A DNA stretch of 64,000 bases. Source: Weimeria sp002480925 (lineage in GTDB: Bacteria > Bacillota > Clostridia > Lachnospirales > Lachnospiraceae). Positions 17,498 to 26,245 of the stretch are shown here, one piece after another (within the stretch, counting starts at the first letter, position 1; each line of letters begins with the position of its first letter). The notes under the pieces were generated by a model. It was not told the origin of the DNA. It was given only the letters and a program-made list of their open reading frames with translations, and made no database searches. The position numbers and the translations under genes were made by a program. The DNA lies in the NCBI RefSeq assembly GCF_052064335.1, contig NZ_JBQHVU010000001.1:124001-188000 (forward strand). The letters are read 5' to 3'.

Positions 17498-18538
17498 TTA
17501 CCTCGAAACGATAAGCTTTCTTATATCATTACCCATAATAAGGACCATAAGGGCCATAAGGATAACGAAACCGACTCCGTTGATATATTCCTCAACCTTT
17601 TCGGGTATTTTTTTCCTGCTTATTCCCTCAATGATAAAGATAAGTAGTCTTCCTCCATCAAGGGCCGGGAATGGCAGCAGATTCATCACACCGAGATTGG
17701 CTGTAAGAAGGATCGTAATATTTATCAGATTCATCACTACATAATATATGCCATCAGCAAGTGAGCTCTTATAGGTGTCTCCGATCGTCTTTACTATACC
17801 TACAGGTCCTGACATATCGTTTATGCTTACATGGCCAAGGATAAGCTCCTTTAAGCTCTCGATAACCACATAGATCTGATACTTTATCTCATAGAAGCCG
17901 TATGCAATGGTCTTTATCGGTCCCGGATGGCTGCGTAGCTCGCCGCCTCTTACTCCGATCAGATATCTCTTAGTGATCTTGTCATATCTTGGCTTAAGCC
18001 TGGCTGTCCTTATCCTTCCATCCCGTTCATACTTAATAGTAAGAGGCTTTTTCTTATGGAAAAAGGTATAGATGCTTATCTCATTATAGAAATGGATCGG
18101 GTAACCGTTTATCTGCCTTATGGTATCACCGGCAGTGATCCCTGCCTGCTCTGCCGGATAGCCGGCAGTGGTTCCTGAAACTGTCGGTGCATAAAAGCCG
18201 GCTGAGCCAATCATTATTACAGAAAGGATAAAGGCCAGCAGAAAGTTGAATAAGGGTCCGGCAAATACTATGAGGAATTTCTGCCAGATCGGTTTCTTAT
18301 TGAAGGCTCTTTCATCGTCACTCTCTGAATCCTCTCCCTCCATCACGCAGCTGCCTCCGAATGGCAGCATCTTCAGGCAGTACCTTGTCTCTCCCTTTCC
18401 AAATGAGAAAAGAGTAGGCCCAAGTCCGAGTGTGAATTCATTGACTCTAACTCCGCAGGCCTTTGCAGTCAGAAAATGTCCGAGTTCATGGAATATGATT
18501 ATAAATCCGAATATCAGTATGGCTATTACTATGTTCAC
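17498..18538 (-). CDS. rseP: Site-2 protease RseP/RasP family
   Basis: Intramembrane zinc metalloprotease that cleaves anti-sigma factors and signal-peptide remnants. 346 residues. The zinc site H-E-L-G-H is in the first membrane segment and the third ligand region is N-L-L-P-F-P-A-L-D-G-G-R. One PDZ domain (about 115-200; A-G-I-T-A-G-D-T-I-R) lies between. About four membrane segments. GTG start with AAAGGA seven bases upstream. It follows dxr, as in most Firmicutes. Confidence 0.95.
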   Translation of the reverse strand: MNIVIAILIFGFIIIFHELGHFLTAKACGVRVNEFTLGLGPTLFSFGKGETRYCLKMLPFGGSCVMEGEDSESDDERAFNKKPIWQKFLIVFAGPLFNFLLAFILSVIMIGSAGFYAPTVSGTTAGYPAEQAGITAGDTIRQINGYPIHFYNEISIYTFFHKKKPLTIKYERDGRIRTARLKPRYDKITKRYLIGVRGGELRSHPGPIKTIAYGFYEIKYQIYVVIESLKELILGHVSINDMSGPVGIVKTIGDTYKSSLADGIYYVVMNLINITILLTANLGVMNLLPFPALDGGRLLIFIIEGISRKKIPEKVEEYINGVGFVILMALMVLIMGNDIRKLIVSR

Positions 18539-18566
18539 CTGGTTTTCCTTTACTGTTGCATATCTG

Positions 18567-19721
18567 TTAAGAGTTTTCCTTTATCAGCTTCTCTACAAGC
18601 TTTTTTACATCTTTTTCTGTCGCAAGAATGTCATCAAGAGTCGGATCATCCTCATAGTCGGACTCCATCATTGCCTGCTGGATAAGAACAGGTATCTCTG
18701 TAAAGCTTATTCTTTCCTCTAGAAAGGCCCTGACTGCCTCCTCATTTGCAGCATTGAATACACAAGGCATATTTCCGCCGGTAAGACTGGCATCGAATGC
18801 AAGCTGAAGCCCGAAGAAGGTCTCCATATCAGGATGATAGAAATGCAGGGCACCTATCTGGAATAGATCTAGCGAATCCACAGAAAGCTCTCCTCTTCTC
18901 GGATAGGTAAGTGCATAATGGATAGGTATCCTCATATCCGGTACTCCCATCTGCCCTATTACAGCTCCATCATAGAACTCTACCGCAGAATGAAGTATGC
19001 TCTCAGGATGGACAAGGACCTGGATCCTGTTTAGAGGTACGTCAAAAAGCCAGTGAGCCTCTATGACCTCAAGTCCCTTGTTTATCATTGTAGCAGAATC
19101 GACTGTTACCTTCTTGCCCATTGACCAGTTAGGGTTCTTTAGTGCATCAGAAAGAGTTACCTTCTCTAGCTCCTCTAAGCTCATACCCCGGAATGGACCG
19201 CCTGAGGCTGTAAGCAGAATCCTCTTTATTTCTTCGGATCTGTTTCCCTTAAGGCTCTGGAAGATCGCTGAATGCTCAGAGTCCACGGGAAGGATTCTTA
19301 CTCCGTTCTCCTTTGCCAGAGGCATTATGATATGACCGGCAGCTACAAGCGTTTCCTTATTTGCAAGAGCTATGTCCCTGCCCTTTTTTATCGCATAGAC
19401 TGTCGGCATTATTCCCTTCATACCGACTATCGCATTAAGAAGCAGATCTGATTCATCATCCTCTGCAACTGCTCTTAAGCCCTGATCTCCATACATGACC
19501 TCGATTGGAAGCTCCTTTAAGTCCTCCTTCAGCCAGAGCGCATCCTCCTCACATTCGCAGGATATGAGATGAGGCATATATTTCCTCGCCTGCATCAGGA
19601 GCAGTTCCCTGTTCCTCCCGCAGGCTAATGAGCATACCTTTATGTCGCTCATCTGATCCACTACGTCAAGAGCCTGTCTTCCTATCGAGCCTGTTGAACC
19701 GATTATTGATATCTTCTTCAT
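18567..19721 (-). CDS. dxr: 1-deoxy-D-xylulose-5-phosphate reductoisomerase
   Basis: NADPH-dependent second enzyme of the MEP pathway. 384 residues. The nucleotide-binding loop is G-S-T-G-S-I-G-R-Q-A-L. Further landmarks are L-A-N-K-E-T-L-V-A-A-G, V-D-S-E-H-S-A-I-F-Q (metal and substrate site), A-S-G-G-P-F-R-G and S-A-T-M-I-N-K-G-L-E-V-I-E-A. Lies 13 bases after cdsA and 28 bases before rseP in a same-strand operon. Confidence 0.97.
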   Translation of the reverse strand: MKKISIIGSTGSIGRQALDVVDQMSDIKVCSLACGRNRELLLMQARKYMPHLISCECEEDALWLKEDLKELPIEVMYGDQGLRAVAEDDESDLLLNAIVGMKGIMPTVYAIKKGRDIALANKETLVAAGHIIMPLAKENGVRILPVDSEHSAIFQSLKGNRSEEIKRILLTASGGPFRGMSLEELEKVTLSDALKNPNWSMGKKVTVDSATMINKGLEVIEAHWLFDVPLNRIQVLVHPESILHSAVEFYDGAVIGQMGVPDMRIPIHYALTYPRRGELSVDSLDLFQIGALHFYHPDMETFFGLQLAFDASLTGGNMPCVFNAANEEAVRAFLEERISFTEIPVLIQQAMMESDYEDDPTLDDILATEKDVKKLVEKLIKENS

Positions 19722-19734
19722 GAAATCTCTCCGA

Positions 19735-20574
19735 TCAAACTATAAGGGTTATAAGGTAATAGATGACCGGAGCTGTGATTATCACTGAATCAAACCGGTC
19801 AAGTATACCTCCGTGTCCGGGTATAAGCCTGCCGAAATCCTTTATCTCTACATTTCGCTTTATAGCAGAGGCTGCTAAGTCTCCTATCATGGAAATAAGA
19901 CCTGCAAGACAGGAACAGAGACTAAGTATCACTATGTCTTCTGTAGTAAGATGCGACAGATGATCTCGGAATACCAGCATATATATAAGGTTTAAAAGAA
20001 ATACACCTGCTAATCCGCCGACCGCACCCTCCACTGTCTTCTTGGGCGAGAGCACCGGAGACATATGATGCTTCCCGAAGAGCCTTCCTGCACAGTAGGC
20101 ACAGGTATCGCAGCCCCAGGATGCCAGGAATATAAGCCAGACAAGATACTTTCCATGTGTATAGATCCTTGTCTGATAGATGAATGAAAGCATTACAGAT
20201 ACATAGACCGGGCCGAAAAAGAGCTCAGCGATTAGCTCTATAGTGTACTTTGGATAGCTTAATACATAAAAGAAGAGCAGGGCTATAAGCATTATCACTG
20301 TAAGCAGAGGGAAAAGACCCCCTTTTAGCCCAGAGATCCTGCTTAATTGCTTGCAGTTATCTCCTGACAGTATATACAGATAATATATGACAGTAAAAGC
20401 ATAGCCGACTGATGCAGCAGGCAGCTTATTAAGTCCCAGAGCCCTGTAATACTCAAACAGTCCGATCATTGAGATCAGTCCTGTGACAATAAGAAGCAAT
20501 GGTCCTCCAACTATAAGGACTAAAAGCTGGATAGCCACAAGAACTATCCCGCTTAACAATCTGGTACGAAACAT
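19735..20574 (-). CDS. cdsA: Phosphatidate cytidylyltransferase
   Basis: Makes CDP-diacylglycerol from phosphatidic acid and CTP at the membrane, the branch point of phospholipid synthesis. 279 residues with about seven to eight membrane segments. The CDP-DAG synthase signature near the C-terminus is present (S-A-I-K-R-N-V-E-I-K-D-F-G, then P-G-H-G-G-I-L-D-R-F-D-S), as is S-P-K-K-T-V-E-G. It follows uppS by 39 bases. Confidence 0.96.
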   Translation of the reverse strand: MFRTRLLSGIVLVAIQLLVLIVGGPLLLIVTGLISMIGLFEYYRALGLNKLPAASVGYAFTVIYYLYILSGDNCKQLSRISGLKGGLFPLLTVIMLIALLFFYVLSYPKYTIELIAELFFGPVYVSVMLSFIYQTRIYTHGKYLVWLIFLASWGCDTCAYCAGRLFGKHHMSPVLSPKKTVEGAVGGLAGVFLLNLIYMLVFRDHLSHLTTEDIVILSLCSCLAGLISMIGDLAASAIKRNVEIKDFGRLIPGHGGILDRFDSVIITAPVIYYLITLIV

Positions 20575-20613
20575 TTAACACCTTTCCTTTAAAGAGACCC
20601 TGAATCCGGGAAC

Positions 20614-21315
20614 CTATACCTTTCCATATCTCCTGTTTCTGTGTCTGTATACATCGACAGCCTTTTTTAGCTCGTCCTCTGTAAAGTCAGGCCAGTCAAC
20701 AGGTGTAAAATAAAGTTCAGTATATGCAAGCTGCCAGAGCATGAAGTTGGAAAGTCTCTGCTCTCCGCTGGTCCTGATAAGAAGATCAGGATCCGGGATA
20801 TCACTTGTATCCAGATATCTCTCAAACCTCTCTGCTGTGATCTGGTCTTTATCATCTATATCTGAATACATGGCTCTCATTGCACGTACCATCTCGTCAC
20901 GGCTGCCATAATTGATACAGATGCACAGACACATGCCTGTATTTTTTTCAGTAGAGGCCTCAAGATCAGCTGCCTCCGAAAGAAGTTCGTCTGGAAGCCC
21001 AGACCGCTCACCTATTATTCTGGCTCTCATACCCTGCTCCAGACAGAGCTTTTTGCAGATCTTCATATATTTAGCCAGAAGCTTCATAAGTGTGGAGACC
21101 TCCTCGGCAGGTCTCTTCCAGTTCTCAGTTGAAAATGCATACAGGGACAGATACTTTATTCCAAGCTCGCTGGCTGCCTTTGTAATTGGCTCTACTCTTT
21201 TTGCTCCCTGAATATGCCCATAGGTCCTGGGCATTCCCTTTGCCTTAGCCCAGCGTCCGTTGCCATCAAGTATTATGGCAACATGAGCCGGAACCGGCAG
21301 CAATTCATTATCCAT
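20614..21315 (-). CDS. uppS: Undecaprenyl diphosphate synthase (cis-prenyltransferase)
   Basis: Elongates farnesyl diphosphate to the C55 lipid carrier for cell-wall polymers. 233 residues. Motifs: A-I-I-L-D-G-N-G-R-W-A-K (catalytic Asp), G-H-x-x-G, F-S-T-E-N-W-K-R-P and L-L-I-R-T-S-G-E-Q-R-L-S-N. Shine-Dalgarno AAGGAG precedes the ATG. An intrinsic terminator ends about ten bases before the start with no visible promoter between, so expression depends on read-through from frr or on a promoter inside frr. Confidence 0.97.
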   Translation of the reverse strand: MDNELLPVPAHVAIILDGNGRWAKAKGMPRTYGHIQGAKRVEPITKAASELGIKYLSLYAFSTENWKRPAEEVSTLMKLLAKYMKICKKLCLEQGMRARIIGERSGLPDELLSEAADLEASTEKNTGMCLCICINYGSRDEMVRAMRAMYSDIDDKDQITAERFERYLDTSDIPDPDLLIRTSGEQRLSNFMLWQLAYTELYFTPVDWPDFTEDELKKAVDVYRHRNRRYGKV

Positions 21316-21325
21316 TATGCTCCTT

Positions 21326-21356
21326 ATAAAAAAATGGGACAGTATGCTGTCCCATT
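21326..21356 (-). terminator. Intrinsic terminator between frr and uppS
   Basis: 10-bp stem AATGGGACAG/CTGTCCCATT with a four-base loop, followed on the minus strand by a T-run. It starts about 12 bases after the frr stop and its T-run ends next to the uppS Shine-Dalgarno. It therefore sits inside a conserved operon order and may work as an intra-operon step-down. Confidence 0.88.
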
Positions 21357-21367
21357 GAACGCTGTGG

Positions 21368-21922
21368 TCATACAGTCATTACTTCTTTTGTCTTGTCATC
21401 TATAGCCTGATCGATCTTAGCTATGAACTCATCGGTGAGCTTCTGGATCTGGTCTGTCAGATCCTTTGTCTCATCCTCAGACAGGTCCTCTTCCTTACCG
21501 GTCTTCTTTACAAAATCATTAGCATCGCGGCGTACATTCCTTACCGCAACCTTTCCGGCCTCACCCATCTTCTTGACTTCCTTGGATAGCTCCTTACGGC
21601 GCTCCTCTGTAAGGTCAGGGAAAACAAGCCTTATGGACTTACCGTCATTTGTAGGATTGATACCTACATCTGAGCAGAGGATAGCCTTTTCTATATCCTT
21701 TAGCAGAGAGGCCTCCCAGGGAGTGATCTGGATCATCCTGGCCTCAGGAACATTTATATTGGCAACCTGCTGAAGTGGAGTAGGTGCTCCGTAGTAATCG
21801 ACTGTTATCTTATCAAGGATATGAGGATTGGCACGGCCTGCACGGATCGCTGCATAGTCCTTAAGCAGAGATTCATAGGATTTCTGCATTTTGTCCTTGA
21901 ATTCGTCTAATCTTTTATCCAT
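21368..21922 (-). CDS. frr: Ribosome recycling factor
   Basis: With EF-G, splits post-termination ribosomes. 184 residues, a three-helix bundle plus a small beta domain. Landmarks: R-A-G-R-A-N-P-H-I-L-D-K-I, Y-Y-G-A-P-T-P-L-Q-Q-V-A-N and N-V-R-R-D-A-N-D. Directly follows pyrH (26-base gap) as in nearly all Firmicutes. Confidence 0.98.
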   Translation of the reverse strand: MDKRLDEFKDKMQKSYESLLKDYAAIRAGRANPHILDKITVDYYGAPTPLQQVANINVPEARMIQITPWEASLLKDIEKAILCSDVGINPTNDGKSIRLVFPDLTEERRKELSKEVKKMGEAGKVAVRNVRRDANDFVKKTGKEEDLSEDETKDLTDQIQKLTDEFIAKIDQAIDDKTKEVMTV

Positions 21923-21948
21923 ATTTTCCTTTCTTAAGAAGCACTGGA

Positions 21949-22644
21949 TCAGGCTGTTACGGTAGTACCGTTGAAGTCACCGCTTACAGCCCTAAGGATA
22001 CTGTCCTTTTCCTGAAGAGCGAAAACCCTCATCGGCATATGGTTCTCACTGCACATTATAGATGCTGTAAGGTCCATCACCTGAAGACGCTTATCTATTA
22101 CCTCCTCAAGTGAGATAGTTTCATATCTCTTAGCATCAGGGTCTTTGGCAGGATCTGCATTATAGATACCATCCACTGCCTTGGCAAGAAGTATCATATC
22201 AGCGCCTATCTCTATCGCCCTTAATGCTGTCGCTGTGTCAGTAGAGAAATACGGGTGGCCTGTCCCTCCAGCAAAGAATACGACATGTCCAGCCTCCAGA
22301 TATTTCTCAGCCCGGTCCCTTGAGTAGAGCTTTGTAAATGAGGAGCACTCAAACGGCGTAAGGATATTGGTCATGAGTCCTGTATGGCGAAGGGCCTCTG
22401 ACATGTATATACAGTTCATGACCGTTGCAAGCATACCTATCTGGTCAGCCTGTGACCTGCCCATATCTCCTGAGGTACGCCCTCTCCAGAAATTGCCTCC
22501 GCCGATCACTATCCCTATCTGGATACCGGTATCGGCAACCTTCTTGATCTGGGAAGCAACCTCACAAGCCTTTTCTTCATCAAAACCAAAACCCTTGTCG
22601 CCCGAAAGAGCCTCTCCGGAAAGCTTTAGAAGAATCCTTTTCAT
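21949..22644 (-). CDS. pyrH: UMP kinase
   Basis: Phosphorylates UMP to UDP. 231 residues, amino-acid-kinase fold. Landmarks: L-K-L-S-G-E-A-L-S-G, G-I-V-I-G-G-G-N-F-W-R-G, F-A-G-G-T-G-H-P-Y-F-S-T-D-T and G-I-Y-N-A-D-P. It begins at the last base of the bactofilin gene (TAATG-type junction), so it is co-translated with that gene and not with tsf as is usual. Confidence 0.97.
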   Translation of the reverse strand: MKRILLKLSGEALSGDKGFGFDEEKACEVASQIKKVADTGIQIGIVIGGGNFWRGRTSGDMGRSQADQIGMLATVMNCIYMSEALRHTGLMTNILTPFECSSFTKLYSRDRAEKYLEAGHVVFFAGGTGHPYFSTDTATALRAIEIGADMILLAKAVDGIYNADPAKDPDAKRYETISLEEVIDKRLQVMDLTASIMCSENHMPMRVFALQEKDSILRAVSGDFNGTTVTA

Positions 22645-23543
22645 TACTGGGCCTCACCGAAAACAGAGCTTACATCAACATCAGCATATGACTGTGAAAC
22701 GCGTCCGTCGATTATAGCACCATTATTGATCTGGACACTCTTTGACTTGATATCACCCATTATGACAGCAGAGGTGTCGACTACAACTGGTCCCTGTACA
22801 TCGATATCTCCCTTGACTGCTCCGGCTATAACTGCGCTCTGAGCAGTTACATTTCCGATGATGACAGAACCTACTCCAACCTTTACTGTGCCGTTTGAGA
22901 CTACCTCACCCTGAATATGAGCTGAATCAGCGAAGAACTCGCTGGCCTGTGAATTACCAGTGATATTTCCAGAGACTGTAAGCTTGCCATTGCAGGTGAC
23001 ATTACCATTGATGGTTCCCTGTATACTTATCGATCCTGTAGAATCAAGATCACCGGTAATGGTCATACCTCCGGTAATAACTGCATTCTCGTCTGAAACT
23101 GTTGCGCTTACTGTCTGCTCTGTGAAATCCATTGGTTTTTCCTCCCTGTCTTTAGCTGGCTCTTTTTCCTCTGTAAAAGCACCTGTATCTGTATCATTAT
23201 CAGCGGTATCCGGTGTCTCATTGTCAGTAACAGCAGAAACTGTTCCGCCAAGAAGATCGGAAGCCTTTACTGATGAAGTATCATCCTTGCCATTTAACAG
23301 ATCTGCTGCTGTAACTGAATTAGCAGGTGCTGTCTTATTCTCTTCCTGATCATCAGAATCTACTTTCTTTGATACCTTCTCGAGAAGTCCATCAAGCTTA
23401 GAAAGCTCTGAATCAACATCGATATTGGAATCATCGATAGTACCAGAAAGCTTGTCCTCCTTTTTCTCAGCTGCCGGCTTTTCCCCGGACATATTGCCCA
23501 CTGCATCTGAGAAGTCATCCTTAAAATCCTTAAAGAAACTCAT
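22644..23543 (-). CDS. Bactofilin-type polymer-forming cytoskeletal protein
   Basis: A 299-residue protein. The first ~155 residues are acidic, repetitive and probably disordered (recurring A-A-D-L-L-N-G, K-A-S-D-L-L-G). The last ~140 form a right-handed beta-helix-like repeat: G-G-M-T-I-T-G-D-L-D-S, G-S-I-S-I-Q-G-T-I-N-G-N-V, V-I-I-G-N-V, V-I-M-G-D-I-K-S, a bactofilin (DUF583) pattern. Bactofilins polymerise without nucleotide and help localise envelope enzymes. Its co-transcription with a polysaccharide deacetylase suggests a wall-related pair; that pairing is an inference. Confidence 0.88.
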   Translation of the reverse strand: MSFFKDFKDDFSDAVGNMSGEKPAAEKKEDKLSGTIDDSNIDVDSELSKLDGLLEKVSKKVDSDDQEENKTAPANSVTAADLLNGKDDTSSVKASDLLGGTVSAVTDNETPDTADNDTDTGAFTEEKEPAKDREEKPMDFTEQTVSATVSDENAVITGGMTITGDLDSTGSISIQGTINGNVTCNGKLTVSGNITGNSQASEFFADSAHIQGEVVSNGTVKVGVGSVIIGNVTAQSAVIAGAVKGDIDVQGPVVVDTSAVIMGDIKSKSVQINNGAIIDGRVSQSYADVDVSSVFGEAQ

Positions 23544-23559
23544 CTAAAACCTCCGTATA

Positions 23560-24480
23560 TTATTTATCAGAAAGGGTTACATGCTGGATCAGCCTTGTAT
23601 CCTTGTCTATCGGCAATAACAGATCCCCTTCTTTCTGAAGTTTCTGTATCAGGGCCGGAAGCGCAGCTACTGTTGAATCCTTATTCGCTGCATCATGCAT
23701 CAGAACCACCGATGTTTTATATTTTATCACATCTGACATTACGTTTTCAATAATTTGAGAAGATTTTAATTCATTTGAAACTGCATCGCCGCTCATCACG
23801 TTCCAGTCAAAATAGGTTACCTTTTCCTTATCGAGAAAACTTATCAGATCAGAAATATTTGTATTGCTTACTTTATTAGAGCTGCCTCCGGGGAACCTGT
23901 AGTAAACGGACTTTACACCTGTGGTATCGTAGATGAGCTTTCTTATCCTGAAAAAATCCTTTTCAAATGCCTCTCTGGAAGCATAAACCTGATTGTACCT
24001 GTGGGTATAGGAATGCATTCCTATGGTGTGCCCCTCATTTACTATCCTTTTATACATCTTTATAGAATGCTTATCTGTCCTGCCATTCACAAAGAAGGTA
24101 GCCTTTACATTATAGTCATCTAAAATATCTAAGATCTTTCCCGTATTTGAAGACGGTCCGTCATCGAAGGTCAGATATACCTTCCTGATATCGCTTTCGT
24201 CCGCCAGATTTTCCTTGTCCGTCTTATAGGAATTTTGTTTAAGATCATAGTCATAGGAAAGAGAATTCTTCCCCTGGGCAGAGTGTGTGGAAAGATATCT
24301 GATCGTCTGATCCAGCTTGTCAAGCTTTGAATTCAGCGAATAAACGCTTACTGCAAGGCATATAAGAGCAGCGATCGTAAATATTATAAAAATGCTTAAA
24401 AATACTGTGACAAGCCTTCTGGTCCTTTGAACCCTGCTTATCTGCTCGCGCTTTTTCTGGATAGCTTCCTGTTCGTCCAT
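23560..24480 (-). CDS. Membrane-anchored polysaccharide deacetylase (NodB family)
   Basis: Removes acetyl groups from peptidoglycan or another extracellular polysaccharide. 306 residues from the chosen ATG. A basic cytoplasmic N-terminus is followed by one membrane segment (about 20-45), a coiled linker and the NodB domain from about 120. Catalytic motifs are intact: T-F-D-D-G-P, G-M-H-S-Y-T-H, Y-R-F-P-G-G and L-M-H-D-A. The ATG at 24478-24480 has no clear Shine-Dalgarno; an upstream in-frame TTG lies inside the tsf terminator stem and is rejected. Sits between tsf and the bactofilin gene. Confidence 0.92.
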   Translation of the reverse strand: MDEQEAIQKKREQISRVQRTRRLVTVFLSIFIIFTIAALICLAVSVYSLNSKLDKLDQTIRYLSTHSAQGKNSLSYDYDLKQNSYKTDKENLADESDIRKVYLTFDDGPSSNTGKILDILDDYNVKATFFVNGRTDKHSIKMYKRIVNEGHTIGMHSYTHRYNQVYASREAFEKDFFRIRKLIYDTTGVKSVYYRFPGGSSNKVSNTNISDLISFLDKEKVTYFDWNVMSGDAVSNELKSSQIIENVMSDVIKYKTSVVLMHDAANKDSTVAALPALIQKLQKEGDLLLPIDKDTRLIQHVTLSDK

Positions 24481-24493
24481 AGAAAACCGTATA

Positions 24494-24529
24494 TAAGAAA
24501 GGACGCCATAGTCATGTGATATGGCGCCC
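24494..24529 (-). terminator. Intrinsic terminator after tsf
   Basis: 10-bp stem GGGCGCCATA/TATGGCGTCC (one G-T pair) with a nine-base loop, followed by TTTCTT on the minus strand. It lies 18 bases after the tsf stop and ends about 14 bases before the deacetylase ATG. The T-run is imperfect, so termination may be partial. Confidence 0.8.
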
Positions 24530-24547
24530 AAAAACTTCTGTGAAATA

Positions 24548-25477
24548 TTACTGCATCTGCTTTGCTACTTCTTCAGCAAAGTTCTCATTTCTCTTCTCGA
24601 GTCCCTCGCCAGTCTCAAAACGTACAAACTTTGTAACAGTAAGATCAGTACCACAAGCCTTTGCAACCTGTGCTAAATACTTTTCAACTGACTGCTTGCC
24701 GTCCTCTGCCTTCACATATACCTGATCCATAAGGCAGACTTCCTTGAGCTCCTTATTGAGACGACCCTTTACGATACCAGCTTTAACCTTGTCAGGTTTC
24801 TTAGCCTCCTTAGGATCATTCTCGATCTGGGCTCTGATGATCTCGGTCTCGTGATCGAGATACTCCTGATCGACATCAGAATCACGGATATACTTAGGAT
24901 TAAGTGCTGCGATCTGCATTGCGACATTATGGAGAGCCTCTTTGATGTCGTCATTAACTGCAGGGCAAGAAGCCTTGATGATGACTCCGATTCTTCCGCC
25001 GCCGTGGATATATGTTACGACTACTCCGTCTTCAGCGCTTACCTTCTCGAAACGTCTGATAGAGAGCTTCTCGCCTATAACAGCGATCTCCTCGTCAAGA
25101 GCTTCCTTTACTGTCTTTGATGTATCAAGAGGCCACTTGTCTGCAAGGAAACCATCTATATCACTTGCCTTTGTAGCAAGAGCGGCCTTGGCTACCTCTC
25201 CTACATAGGCCTTGAACTTATCATTGTTTGCGACGAAATCGGTTTCTGAATTAACCTCTACAATGGCAGCTGTGTTTCCCTCTGAAACTATATCAACAAT
25301 ACCCTCTGCAGCGATCCTGTCAGCCTTCTTCTCTGCCTTTGCCTGACCGTTCTTGCGAAGGTACTCGACAGCAGCGTCCATATCTCCGTTTGTCTCGTTA
25401 AGGGCCTTCTTGCAGTCCATCATTCCAGCTCCGGTCTGCTCACGAAGGTCTTTTACCATTTTTGCTGTAACAGCCAT
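24548..25477 (-). CDS. tsf: Elongation factor Ts
   Basis: Nucleotide exchange factor for EF-Tu. 309 residues. N-terminal UBA-like domain V-K-D-L-R-E-Q-T-G-A-G-M-M-D-C-K-K-A-L, the signature E-V-N-S-E-T-D-F-V-A-N-N, and two core subdomains. It follows rpsB by 24 bases, the standard rpsB-tsf pair. Confidence 0.98.
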   Translation of the reverse strand: MAVTAKMVKDLREQTGAGMMDCKKALNETNGDMDAAVEYLRKNGQAKAEKKADRIAAEGIVDIVSEGNTAAIVEVNSETDFVANNDKFKAYVGEVAKAALATKASDIDGFLADKWPLDTSKTVKEALDEEIAVIGEKLSIRRFEKVSAEDGVVVTYIHGGGRIGVIIKASCPAVNDDIKEALHNVAMQIAALNPKYIRDSDVDQEYLDHETEIIRAQIENDPKEAKKPDKVKAGIVKGRLNKELKEVCLMDQVYVKAEDGKQSVEKYLAQVAKACGTDLTVTKFVRFETGEGLEKRNENFAEEVAKQMQ

Positions 25478-25501
25478 TATTTTCTCCTTTTATTGCAAAA
25501 T

Positions 25502-26239
25502 TTATGATGCTGATTCCTCATCTGCTGAAGCATCCTTATCAGGAACTGAAGCCTCAGCGCCCTGCTTTGCCTCAATGACAGCGTCTGCCATCTTTGAAAC
25601 AACAAGCTTGATAGCGCGGATAGCGTCATCATTACCAGGGATGATGTAATCAAGCTCATCCGGATCACAGTTTGTATCTGCGATTCCGATTATTGTAAGT
25701 CCGAGCTTATTAGCCTCGTTTACGCAGAGAGACTCCTTCTTAGGATCTACTACAAAGATTGCGTCAGGGATACGATCCATATCCTTGATACCTCCAAGGT
25801 TCTTTGTGAGCTTCTCCTGCTCCTTCTTAAGTCCGGCAACCTCCTTTTTAGGAAGGACATCAAAGGTTCCGTCGGACTCCATCTTCTCGATCTTCTTCAG
25901 ACGTTCGATTCTTGATCTTATAGTACGGAAGTTGGTAAGCATACCGCCAAGCCATCTCTCGTTTACATAATACATTCCGCAGCGGCTTGCCTCCTCGGCA
26001 ATGGTCTCAGAAGCCTGCTTCTTGGTACCTACGAAAAGGATCGTTCCTCCCTGGGATACAATGTCAAATACTGCATTGTATGCTTCATCTACGAGACCTA
26101 CTGTCTTCTGCAGATCGATGATATGGATACCATTTCTCTCTGCATAGATGTATGGAGCCATCTTAGGGTTCCAGCGACGTGTCTGGTGACCGAAATGAAC
26201 TCCGGCTTCGAGTAACTGCTTCATTGAAATAACGCTCAT
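25502..26239 (-). CDS. rpsB: 30S ribosomal protein S2
   Basis: Late-assembling 30S protein. 245 residues with an acidic, non-conserved C-terminal tail. Landmarks: S-M-K-Q-L-L-E-A-G-V-H-F-G-H-Q-T-R-R-W-N, R-N-G-I-H-I-I-D-L-Q-K-T, N-E-R-W-L-G-G-M-L-T-N-F and G-I-A-D-T-N-C-D-P. ATG has AGGAGG six bases upstream. The ~135-base leader has a terminator-like hairpin and a potential three-helix fold ending at the Shine-Dalgarno, suggesting feedback control. Confidence 0.98.
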   Translation of the reverse strand: MSVISMKQLLEAGVHFGHQTRRWNPKMAPYIYAERNGIHIIDLQKTVGLVDEAYNAVFDIVSQGGTILFVGTKKQASETIAEEASRCGMYYVNERWLGGMLTNFRTIRSRIERLKKIEKMESDGTFDVLPKKEVAGLKKEQEKLTKNLGGIKDMDRIPDAIFVVDPKKESLCVNEANKLGLTIIGIADTNCDPDELDYIIPGNDDAIRAIKLVVSKMADAVIEAKQGAEASVPDKDASADEESAS

Positions 26240-26245
26240 TTTAAA

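Noticed and set aside
23608..23618. GCCGATAG match to a sigma-28 -10 inside the deacetylase gene
   Set aside because: Inside a coding region and no TAAA at 14-16 bases upstream (AAGA found).
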